Source of the DNA: Arachis hypogaea
Lineage: Eukaryota; Streptophyta; Magnoliopsida; Fabales; Fabaceae
Assembly: GCF_003086295.3 (NCBI RefSeq)
Contig: NC_092039.1
Span: 96,678,561 to 96,742,560 of the forward strand
Length of the DNA stretch: 64,000 nucleotides
Direction of reading: 5' to 3'
Shown: in pieces, positions 55,142-64,000 of the stretch
Position numbering within the stretch: the stretch's first letter is position 1
Layout of the letters: each line of letters opens with the position of its first letter
Translations under genes and position numbers: made by a program
The notes under the pieces: model-generated
The model's database searches: none
What the model saw: the letters and a program-made list of their open reading frames with translations, nothing else
What the model was told of the DNA's origin: nothing

Positions 55142-55435
55142 CAGGAATTCTTAACCGGCATTTTTCCACCCATCAACGTGTTTCACGTGTCACATCTTCG
55201 AAAGTATATTCCTGAAGCAAGTCATGTTTTGAAACTAGAATCAGTTCAAGTAAGAGAAGATCTGACGCTTCCAGTAGTCTCGATTAGGGTTGACGACACT
55301 AGTATCAAACGTTTATGCGGGAAGGAAGTATCATTGGTGAAAGTAGCTTGGAGTCAGGCTGGTATCGAAGAACATACTAGGGAGCTCGAATCGGATATGC
55401 AGAAGGACTACACATACCTCTTTTCAAGTAACTAA
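55142..55435 (+). pseudogene. pol: C integrase C-terminus with chromodomain-like tail
   Basis: Residues FPPINVFHVSHLRKYIPEAS match the conserved FHVSQLRKY segment of chromovirus integrases. RLCGKEVSLVKVAWSQAGIE and HTRELESDMQKDYTYLF then form the chromodomain-like end, which in this family directs insertion to heterochromatin. The frame ends naturally at TAA 55433-55435; the start is cut, so nothing upstream remains. Confidence 0.8.
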
Positions 55436-55470
55436 ATCTGAATTTTGAGGACAAAATTCTTAATTAGGTG

Positions 55471-55477
55471 GGTAGGA
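55471..55477 (+). promoter_or_regulatory. C polypurine tract
   Basis: GGTAGGA, within AGGTGGGTAGGA, directly before TGTAAATCCCG. Confidence 0.7.
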
Positions 55478-56937
55478 TGTAAATCCCGTAAAATTAGCGA
55501 ATAATTAATCAATAAATTAAGTTTTAATAAAAGAAATTATAAATGTAAATTTTATAGTAAAATAAGATAGAGCTAATTAAAATAAAAATTTTGACACTAA
55601 TTTCAAAGAATTTGGCCCAAGATTGGGCTAAACGGGTCGAACCAAGCAAACCGGGCCCGTATTGGGGCCAAACCCAACCCAACTCCACTTAATCAAATGA
55701 GCATAGCCCATTCTCTCTCCCCATACATGTAAGGAATGCTGAAACATTTCAGCAAGGGGAGGAGGAACATCTTCCATTGCAAAACCCTCACTCAATCTTT
55801 GATTCCATACAACTTCCTCGCTTTGAGCTCCGATCGTCGCACCGTTTGCGGCCACGCTTCCGTGGCATCGAGCTCTTCAAAGCCTAGTGCACAATTCAGT
55901 AAGAAACTTCCATTTTCATTCTCAGTCTCTCTTTCTCCAAATTTTCAAAAATTTGATAGAGTGGTGTTGAGATTTTGGTGGTTTTGATGTTATAGAGTCC
56001 GATTAGCTTGAGAAAAACATTCACTATCTTTCTTATTTGGCACTTGGGTAAGGTGAGAATTTTAGAACCCTAGAAAATTCCTTAATTGAGTATGTTAGGT
56101 ATTGAATTTTGGGTATATATATGTTATGAAATGTGTTGGGTGTGTATGTATATGTGATATGAAGTAATTGAAAATGATGGGAGATTAATTGGTAGCTTGG
56201 AGTTGGTGCTAGTTGCGAAATTGTGGTATTGAAGGCTTGCAAACTAGCCTAAGTGGGTTGTCTTGGGATATACGAGGAAATTGGCCCAAGGTATGGTTTA
56301 GGTTTCTCGTATTTATTATATAATGTCTTGTGAAAACTTAGGCTAGAGGACCTTAGGATATGTTGGAATGATTAAGTTTGTTGAATGTTTAGTACTTGTG
56401 ATAATGATTAATTATATGAGTTCAGCATGTGTTGGTGATCATGGTTATAGTGGAAATAGAATGCTATATGGTGATTGAATAATGATTGATAAGTTGATTG
56501 ATTATGCATATATGATGGATTGTGGATAATCTTGTTGATTAAAATGAGAAATTTAGGTGCGAAATTGTATAATATTGAGGTAGGATTGATTGTCGCATGA
56601 TGTGGAGATTTTAGTACTATGTTAGTATGCTATGGTATGTTGCTGTGCTGAATATATGTATAGGAGGTTGGATTTGAGTTTATTTTGAATGAAAATAGAG
56701 GTTGAAGGTTTTTGTGTAAATTTGATTTTTGACCGAATTTTGGTGAGCCATAACTCAGCTTTTAAACCCCTAAATTATTTCAAACTTGTTTCATAGGAAA
56801 ATTGGGTTCGTAAAGTTTATGCCATTTGAAGAACGGATGAAAAATGTTTCAAAACGAAAAAAGTTATGGCCGTCGAAAGTTCGGAGTGCAAAACTGAAAA
56901 TTCTACAACATTCAGCATTTTTGCCATTCTGCAAAGC

Positions 56938-57175
56938 TTGCGTACGCGACCACTGCACGTGACACGACCAACCTATTTGGGTTAGGCATCTTGCGTACGC
57001 AAGCAGGGTGCTTGCATATGCGAGCAGTGGTTTTTGAGGGGTTGCGTACGTGACCACCTGCACGCAATGTGAGCAACCTATTCGGGTTGGGTATCTTGCG
57101 TATGCAAGCATGGTGCTTGCGTACGCGAGCATGGCAAAACGCACGCCCATGCGTACGCATGGCCCACACGTACGC
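56938..57175. repeat. GCGTACGC-type repeats in the C LTR
   Basis: Words CTTGCGTACGCGA, CTTGCGTACGCAA and CATGCGTACGCATG repeat with about 60-120 bp higher-order spacing; GGGTTAGGCATCTTGCG and GGGTTGGGTATCTTGCG mark two longer repeats. Confidence 0.75.
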
Positions 57176-57901
57176 CTGGCCCCTATTTTAGCAAACATGA
57201 ATTTTGTGTTTTAAAGCTCAATTTTGAATCTCTAAACCTCTATTTTCGTTCTTTTAGCCCTAGATCTTAATAGTATGTCTAGTAATGAGATGAAGCTAGG
57301 AAAATGTGATATCTTGGGGGTGAAGTAAGATTGAAAAATGGTGAATTATGTATGAAAAACGCAGAGAACTAAAGTATATGTGATGCTATGGCTATGAAGA
57401 ATGATTATGCGATGATTATAAATGACTATGAATGTTTGTTGGCTTATGCACTAAATTATCTGAGATACGAGTGTCCCTAGATAAATTATTGTGGTTTGCA
57501 ACCACGTGTTCCAAGTTGAGACTTGATACTCTACTGACCCTACATCGTAAAGGTGATTGGGTACGTATAAATTCCCGAGAAGGATACCCCCAAAGAGAAA
57601 ATTTTATATGAGTAAAAGCTATGCATAGACTCTTGGGGATGCAGAACGGGGGACAATACAGGGTTTAACAGCCTGACTTGATACTTTACTTTTGATCTTT
57701 TGTTATATATGTATAGACTCTCCTCATATATAAACTTGTTTTACTTTTGTACCTCTTAGAGGTGTATAGAGAACTAGGAATTTATGTATGTATTTTGGAT
57801 TGTGGGTTATGTATATATGTATGTAAATATTCTCCAGCCAGCGTTAGCTTTGCAGGCTGAGTTAGGAGCTTGTTATTTTGTACTCTTGACCCTCTACTCT
57901 T

Positions 57902-57905
<4 letters not shown>

Positions 57906-57976
<71 letters not shown>
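57906..57976. repeat. (AT)n microsatellite
   Basis: About 70 bp of uninterrupted TA dinucleotides inside the C LTR. Confidence 0.95.
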
Positions 57977-57979
<3 letters not shown>

Positions 57980-58389
57980 ATGAACTCTAGCTTTCTTCGT
58001 ACGCAAGATATGTTATTTCTGAGCGTTGCACTTTTGATTTTTCACATTTTTGTTTTACCTATTCTTCAAGGCTCCTAGTATATTACTTCCTTTCAGTTAT
58101 TATACGGATATATATTTTATTATAGAGGTCGTAATACCATACCACCTATGTTTTATTACTTAAGTGTAAAGCTCTGTGTGGTAGGATGTTACACTGGTGA
58201 CTTAGGCTTTGGAAGGTTTGTGGACGAGATTAGTGAATGTGGTGTGGTGAGGTATTTTCTTTGACGGGACTTTGAGATTTGGAATGATTATGTCGTAGTT
58301 GAGGAACTTGAGGATTGGTGATGGTGATGATGAGATTGAAACTTGAGAACTTGGAAAAGGATGATGAATTGGTTTAAAAATTAGAATGT

Positions 58390-58730
58390 GCAGGGCACTA
58401 TATCCCTAGCGTAGCAGATTCTCTTCTGCAAGAGTGAGTCGGGTACTATATCCCTGGGGTGCAGTTATAATTAACAATCTTTCTGTCGCATAAGTGAGCA
58501 GGGCACTATATCCTTGGCGTAGCAGATCTTCTGCTGCAGGAGTGAGCCGGGCACTATATCCCTGGGGTGCAATTATAATTGACAACTTTTCTACCACATG
58601 AGTGAGCAGGGCACTATATCCCTGGCATACAGATCTTTTGCTACAAGAGTGAACCGGGCACTATATCTCTGGGATGCGCATTATATGATAGTGTGTAGGG
58701 CACTATATCCCTGGTGTGGCAAGAAAGGCG
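58390..58730 (+). repeat. GGGCACTATATCCCTGG minisatellite
   Basis: Seven copies of GGGCACTATATCCCTGG-like units at about 58392, 58441, 58500, 58549, 58608, 58657 and 58707. Spacing alternates near 49 and 59 bp, giving a 108-bp higher-order unit with GTAGCAGAT and GTGCAATTATAATT types. Confidence 0.88.
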
Positions 58731-59785
58731 ACATCTTCGGAGGTGTGTCGGGTTGGCATTTTGAACCGACAAGTGATATCACGAGCCAAATAGGATAGAC
58801 ATTCATCATATGCATCTTTTACATGCTTCTTTGCTTTGATTACTTGAGTTATGCCTATTTGTATAACATGCCTAAATGCTAGTTGATTTACCTACTATAT
58901 ATGTATACTACTTGTGTTTTACTTGCTTGTACTATCTGTGATTGTCTGGTGCTGAGAAGGTTAGGTGGGTGATGGCGATGAAAATCGCATAGAGGGTAGG
59001 TTGGTGAAGGCTATGAGATATAGCGGTGTGACTAGTTTTAGTTAGAAATCCCTTAAGTTTAGATGACCCTATTTATGGATTATGGATTAAGTTATTTATT
59101 TTTGTTAAGCTTTAATATTTGTTTCAATGTGAAGTTCTAGGATTGCCTTTGGCGTCCTGGAACCTTATATCTTATATATTGGGCATTGTTACCATACTGA
59201 GAACTTGCGGTTTTCATACCATATGTTGTTTTTGTTTTTCAGATGCAGGTCGTAACCTACCACGGTGAGTTTACGGATATAGTGATAGAGCGGAGGATGA
59301 TTTTTCTTATGTTTTATTTCAGTTTACTTTTGTTGTAATTATTCTCTCACCCTTTTGTATTCTATATTTTATGGCCTTAGAGGCTTGATTGTAGAGATAA
59401 GTTATATAAGCTGTTTTAAACTTCCAAAACTCTTTTGTTTTTAAGTTTGACAAGCTAGCCTAAACTCCACAGGCTGTGACTAGTCCTCTTTTTAGTATAT
59501 ATATATATCTTGTTAATTTAATTATTACCTTGTGTATTTTGGAACTATCTACAAGGTTTTATATGTATTATGTCTTGTTCTATTCGTATTTATGCATTTA
59601 GTTACCGTGTGAAAACGCTTCGCATTTGGTAATTCCGCTTTATGCGACTTTGAGCTTTCATTCCTTCATCGAGCTTCTAGTTATATAAATTCTTGGATAT
59701 ATATTATATATTATAACCTTTAGAACTGTCGTGGTACTTTGTTATTCTTTACTTTATGGTTAGAGGTAAAGTTTAAGGTAATACA

Positions 59786-60302
59786 TCAGTAGTTGAGGCT
59801 TCAATTGGTGAATTTGTTTTAGAGGTTGAATCTACTTTAGCTGCAGCTTGAGGTTTTCTTATTGGTTTAAATTAAGTAGGAGCATTTGTCTAGTCAAGAT
59901 CGATGAGTTTGCATAGAGAGACTCTGGATGATAAGCCAGACATGATGCTTCCTGTGTTGAAGTTTGAATCTTCCAGCTTCTCAGCAATAGAAAGTAAAGG
60001 TTGTTTAGTAGAAGATGAAGTTGAAAGAATGAAGGCTATGATCAAGATCTTGATTCTTTGACTCTAGATACCATAACACGTTTTGAGTAAACTAAGAAAA
60101 ATAAAGAATTGAATATCAATTATTGCATTAGATACAAAAAATCAATAATGTGTTTACAAAGGCTAAATACTTCTGCATTATTATATAAATGCAAAATCAT
60201 GTACGATAATAATGTGTACTTAAATTAACGACCTTAACAAATATTTTTTTATCTTAGTTTTCTAAGTACTGTTATCCTACTTCACTTATGTTATCACTTA
60301 CA
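59786..60302. other. Unassigned stretch
   Basis: No ORF, terminal repeat or known family recognised. Moderately AT-rich. Confidence 0.4.
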
Positions 60303-60310
60303 CTCTTCGC

Positions 60311-61046
60311 TAGGGGTGAACAGATCCGATCCAGCTCGAAGGCCCGACCCAATCCCGAACACTTTAAGAACTAATTTGGAGTGATTTAATCGGGTTTAGG
60401 GTCGGGTACGGGTCTTAAAAATAGATCCGGTCATTATTTCGGGTCGGGTCCGGGCCATAGCTCGGGTCACCCGAAGTCGGCCCGGTGGCCCGGTCATCAT
60501 ACACAATTAATATTTTGTGTTATTAGTGATGGATCATGACTATTCTTACGTGGAATTTAAGTATTGTAAACTTTAATATTTTGTGTTATTAGTCATTATA
60601 AGACTATAAGTTAATGTTTTATGTTTAGAATGCATAAGATTTTAGACTAATACATAAGATTGTGTTATTTGTATTGATTTAAATATTTGGTATTATTAGA
60701 CAATATTAGTATTGATTGTGGTTATGCTTTAATATTGATTGTGGTTATGCTTTAATTTTGAAGAATGGTTGGTTCTTGTTATATTTTTCTAAGTGAATTT
60801 TACCATGTTAACTATTGGTTGGAGCCTTGGAAATTTGGATATTTTTACATGCTAGTTTACAAGAAGGTATCAACGTAATGTAATGTTAACGGCCCGGTTT
60901 TCACCCGGTATAATTGTGGCCCGAAAGTATATTGGTTTCATCGGGTCTAGGGCCGGGTTCGAATCTAATAAATAGACCCGGTGTATATTTCGAGTCGAAT
61001 CTGGATCACATCAAACCCGGCTTTACCCGGCCCATGTGCATCCCTA
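60311..61046. mobile_element. Non-autonomous hAT-type transposon
   Basis: 736 bp with terminal inverted repeats TAGGGGTGAACA and TAGGGATGCACA (minus strand of the right end). The flanks CTCTTCGC (60303-60310) and CTCATCGC (61047-61054) agree at 7 of 8, the hAT target size. Subterminal regions are full of CGGGTC/CCCGG words and the centre is AT-rich. No transposase. Confidence 0.82.
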
Positions 61047-61391
61047 CTCATCGCATATGGCACGAGTGTTAGTCTAATTAGCTTAATGTCTAGAATAGAT
61101 AAAACCAAAAGTGAAATGACCAAGTCCTATTTTACCTCTAAACTGGAGAAATTATTTTTATGCTTGTGTAATGTTATAACCTAAGATTTCAAGTTATTTT
61201 TCTATTCAACATGACATCGCGATTATAAATTTATGTATTTAATTTTTTAATAAATTCTACTAGAGAAATAAACTTAATGCTGAGGACTATTAGAGTTAAA
61301 ATATAAAATTATTAACAGCATTAATGTTTTCAAATATAATTAAAATCAATTATGTTACTTATATATATATATAGATATATATATATATATA

Positions 61392-61544
61392 TCCTCTAAA
61401 GTTTGAATTTTATTTTAGAAAATAAAGTGTAATCTCTCACCATTAATTTCATAGGTAGGATCAAAAATAAATATAAAAGAGAAACTATTCAAGAATAGAA
61501 AATCACACTTTATTCTCTAAAGTGAAATTCAAACTTTAGAGAAT
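61392..61544. mobile_element. Foldback MITE
   Basis: Arms 61392-61430 and 61505-61544 are inverted copies of each other with about four mismatches in 39 (shared TCTAAAGTTTGAA / TTCAAACTTTAGA). A loop of about 75 bp lies between. AT repeats flank both ends, so a TA target site is possible but not readable. Confidence 0.75.
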
Positions 61545-61832
61545 CCAAATTTTATATATATATACCAAAAATCAGTCACTCTGTAAAAAAAATATATATT
61601 TAACATTTTATAAAATATTTTTTATTATATTACTGTAAATAAATTTGATTATTGTGCTACTATAAATTTAATTGTTCTGGTACTAATCATTTAATTTAAA
61701 AGATATGTAAACTAATATGTATAATTAATATACAAATATATAATTATAATTTATTGACTATTATGCAATATTATAAAAAAATAAAACAAATTAAATAAGA
61801 CGAGGGATCTTAAAATCATACGCGTGCACGCA

Positions 61833-61840
61833 TATAAATA
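61833..61840 (+). promoter_or_regulatory. TATA box of the 61895 gene
   Basis: TATAAATA, 62 bp before the ATG; a start site near 61865 would leave a 5' UTR of about 30 nt. Confidence 0.6.
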
Positions 61841-61894
61841 GTAGCAAACCTAGTAGGCGATTGCATAACAACCTGTGAGCTGTCGGCAAGAATA

Positions 61895-62485
61895 ATGGAC
61901 GTGGGTGTTGGTGGTACTTCTAAAACTGAAAAAGACCAAAATGACCGAAAGAGATATGGGGATGATACTGATGAGGGTCGAAGAAGTAAAATGCAAAGGA
62001 ATGAACCACCTAATTCCCCATTGAGGTACAACAAGTTGAGAACAACAACCTCTCCTGCAAAACCCCCTTCTACTCCTCCTCCTCTTCCTCCTCCTCCTTC
62101 CGTTAATGTTACTACCAATTCTGTTATCGTTCCCTACGCTGGACCAACAACGCAAAACCGCAACATGCCACAAAAACACCACGAGGACTGGTTAAGTGAT
62201 TTGTTTGCCACCACCAGTAGGGCGATCAAAGTAGACTACGGGATGAAGGACGGAGTGTACAATCTCAGCATCAGAAACGTCTCGGCTTCCGATGAAGCCG
62301 AGAGGGAGAAGCTCTTGACTCAGAGTGGAGCCATGCTGCTTCTTCAAGGTGAGGCGCTTAGCAGTTTGGGACAACAACTCAGCTCTCTCTTCCAGAAATC
62401 GCTTCAATCCACACTTGCAAACTTTCCATTAGTTCCTATTGAAAAACCACAAGATAATATTGTTTCTCATCAAGATTTAAAATAA
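61895..62485 (+). CDS. Hypothetical 196-residue protein, likely a host gene
   Basis: Single open frame from ATG to TAA with no retroelement similarity. N-terminal half is hydrophilic and basic/acidic (KDQNDRKRYGDDTDEGRRSK, a possible nuclear signal), followed by a proline-rich run (PPSTPPPLPPPPS, about residues 58-70). The C-terminal half looks folded: HEDWLSDLFATTSRAIKVDY, then YNLSIRNVSASDEAEREKLL and an amphipathic GEALSSLGQQLSSLFQKSLQ. No signal peptide or membrane segment. A good TATA box stands upstream and AATAAA signals follow (62481 and 62511). I do not recognise the family; a spurious frame is possible but unlikely given length, promoter and amino-acid make-up. Confidence 0.62.
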   Translation: MDVGVGGTSKTEKDQNDRKRYGDDTDEGRRSKMQRNEPPNSPLRYNKLRTTTSPAKPPSTPPPLPPPPSVNVTTNSVIVPYAGPTTQNRNMPQKHHEDWLSDLFATTSRAIKVDYGMKDGVYNLSIRNVSASDEAEREKLLTQSGAMLLLQGEALSSLGQQLSSLFQKSLQSTLANFPLVPIEKPQDNIVSHQDLK

Positions 62486-62510
62486 AATTGACGATAATAA
62501 TAATAGTAGT

Positions 62511-62516
62511 AATAAA
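62511..62516 (+). terminator. Possible polyadenylation signal
   Basis: AATAAA 26 bp after the stop codon of the 61895 gene; another overlaps the stop at 62481-62486. Confidence 0.4.
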
Positions 62517-64000
62517 TTTGTTCTCTAAATCATGTAATTCAACAAAGTACTGTGTATGAGATTATGTCACACAATATATAATAACTTAGAATTATTTCCC
62601 ATTATTAACAATATGACGCAAATATTATCATTATTGTTGTTGTTGCATAGTAAACTAAGCACTTTGAGTTAGATCTTCTTTCGGGAAGGAATAGATCGAA
62701 TATCCAACAAGTAGTTATATATCATCATTCGCATTCCAGTTCAAAATTAGATTGTCAATATTTTCATCAAGCCTCTCTCAATCACTCTTTTTCAGATTTG
62801 GAAGCAAACTCAGAGTGATCACAGTTCCTATGCTGATCAGTTTAAGGGGACATGTAAAGACAAGACCAACATACATTTACACACCAATAGAAATCTCAAA
62901 TTCAGTTAGTTACTAGTTCTTATTATTCTTACAATAGCAGCCCAAGAGGGTACCAAACCATACCGGACCACAATCACTACAAAATAAAATCACCAATTTT
63001 GCTACCCTTAAAAAATGTGGTTATATTAAAAATGAAAAAAAATGATACATTTACCAAAAGTTATGCGTATTTGACTATGGAGATCATCTTAGTTCAATAT
63101 AAATTTTCAAATGTTTGGCTCATTTCATACCAACAAAAGAAAAAAAGTATTGGCGAAAAAAATCTTTATGTTTATGCACAGCGACGCCAATTTTATTTCA
63201 CCATGAATTATTCTTTACAATAGAAAAATATATATAGTTGATGCAAAAACCATATTCATGAATAGTATCATATAGACAAACAGTACCGTATATGTATACT
63301 AGTATAATAACCATAATCAATAAGGTCTTAGCCAACAATAAATCAACAAATATTTTTTAAATTGTATTTTATTTTTTTAATTATTATTAATTAATAATTA
63401 TTTAAATTTTATATTTTAAAAAATATAAAATTAATAATTATTAATTATAATTATTTAAACTTAACTGATTAAAAATTATTTACTTATATTTTTCCTGACC
63501 CCAATTCTCGTATATATACGTCAACAGTGGCATACTGTCCATTAACTATTACTTATTGCTTCCGAGAGCTATGGATTGTCTTTGTTTGTTGAAGTCAATT
63601 ATATATTCTTAACAATTTCCTCCGAGTATCATGCTCATATATATTAAAAATAAAAATAAATTAGAGTTAAGTATAATTTTAGTTTTTAATATAGAGGTTA
63701 AAAATTTATTTTGTTTTTGGTTTTTTTTATTATAAAATAGTCTCAAAAGTTTTAATTTGTTTAAAAATCGTCATACGAATAAAAATATTCTTCTCCCATC
63801 TTCTCCAAAATGCAAAAACAAAAGCAAATGCAGAAGTAGCATGCAGAAGCAGAAAACAAAAACAATAAAACAACATCAACAATAAAACAATAACAACTAG
63901 AAGAACAATACCAACAACAAAAATGATAATGAAATCAAAACAACAACAAAAGTAAAACTAGAAACAGAAGCAAAAATAAAAAAAATTAGAAAAAAGGGCA
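62517..64000. other. AT-rich intergenic DNA
   Basis: No supported gene. CACTACAAAA at 62975-62984 resembles the end of a CACTA transposon, but no partner end lies in the window. 63385-63455 is an imperfect AT-rich inverted repeat. 63800-64000 is A-rich with many AACAACAA and AAACAAAA words. Confidence 0.45.

Larger units (their letters stand above)
55119..59785 (+). mobile_element. C: chromovirus (Tekay/Del-like) 3' end
   Basis: Integrase C-terminal/chromodomain-like coding end, polypurine tract and a long 3' LTR. The rest of the element is absent, cut at the junction with the A LTR. The closing GAGGACAAAATTC..GGTGGGTAGGA then TGTAAATCCCG is typical of plant chromoviruses. Confidence 0.78.
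55478..59785 (+). repeat. C 3' LTR, about 4.3 kb
   Basis: Start TGTAAATCCCG is clear; the end at GGTAATACA is inferred from the usual ACA terminus, with no second LTR to confirm it. Contains CG-rich repeats, an (AT)n run and a minisatellite. No gene inside is supported. Confidence 0.6.

Noticed and set aside
57784..57990. ORF ending in a Tyr-Ile repeat
   Set aside because: It is the (AT)n microsatellite read through.
62975..62984. CACTA transposon end
   Set aside because: Only the ten-base word CACTACAAAA is present; no partner end or target duplication in the window.
62999..63223. 74-residue ORF downstream of the 61895 gene
   Set aside because: AT-rich, no promoter, no recognisable domain and composition like the surrounding intergenic DNA.

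Overview
This window is plant nuclear heterochromatin, most likely from a legume and probably peanut (Arachis). The evidence is dense nesting of Athila-type Ty3/gypsy LTR retrotransposons whose LTRs open with TGATGAGCGGATAATTTG and whose bodies carry GGCGTTAAACGCC arrays; I associate both traits with Arachis elements from memory, so the genus is an inference. tRNA-Asp-type primer sites, Athila ORF3 proteins and the absence of bacterial features fit a plant. Only one plausible host gene is visible (61895-62485).

Layout. (1) 1-10810: E1, a sense, nearly full-length autonomous-type Athila element (5' LTR cut by the window edge; gag, protease, RT/RNase H, integrase, ORF3, 3' LTR), recent but broken by two frameshifts and one nonsense codon. 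(2) 10811-34845: H, an older antisense Athila element split into pieces by nested insertions: E1 at its left end, E3 (11233-22015, sense, TSD AGGAG), E4 (22688-26571, antisense, TSD TCCGC) and a sense solo LTR (28121-29608, TSD ACTTC). (3) 34846-35687: rearranged remnant of a chromovirus-like LTR. (4) 35688-39188: E6, antisense 3' LTR plus ORF3. (5) 39189-44904: N, an antisense element with its own long ORF but no recognisable RT or integrase. (6) 44905-55118: A, a decayed sense Athila element of another family, with an organelle-like insert in its 3' LTR. (7) 55119-59785: C, the 3' end of a chromovirus with a 4.3-kb LTR. (8) 59786-64000: lower-repeat DNA with a hAT-type non-autonomous element, a foldback MITE and the gene with a TATA box.

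The most interesting signals are structural RNA/DNA elements of these transposons. A hairpin with a variable 7-8 bp stem and a purine-rich RRGA loop stands a few bases before an AAGTTTGGTGT or AAGTGTGGGG polypurine-like box at eight places in five elements, and the stem changes by compensation between families. A second covarying hairpin lies about 42-50 nt after the pol (or equivalent) stop. E3 carries the footprint of a break repair: its 5' LTR is followed by 513 bp of the sequence flanking its 3' LTR and then by an inverted primer-site copy. E3 also lacks RT and integrase, and its gag-protease ORF has three nonsense codons.

Within an element the parts act together: LTR promoter and PBS for transcription and first-strand priming, gag/protease/RT/integrase for particle and cDNA, ORF3 of unknown role with its own promoter-like upstream region, and the polypurine-like box for second-strand priming. 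Non-autonomous E3 and N would depend on enzymes supplied by relatives such as E1.
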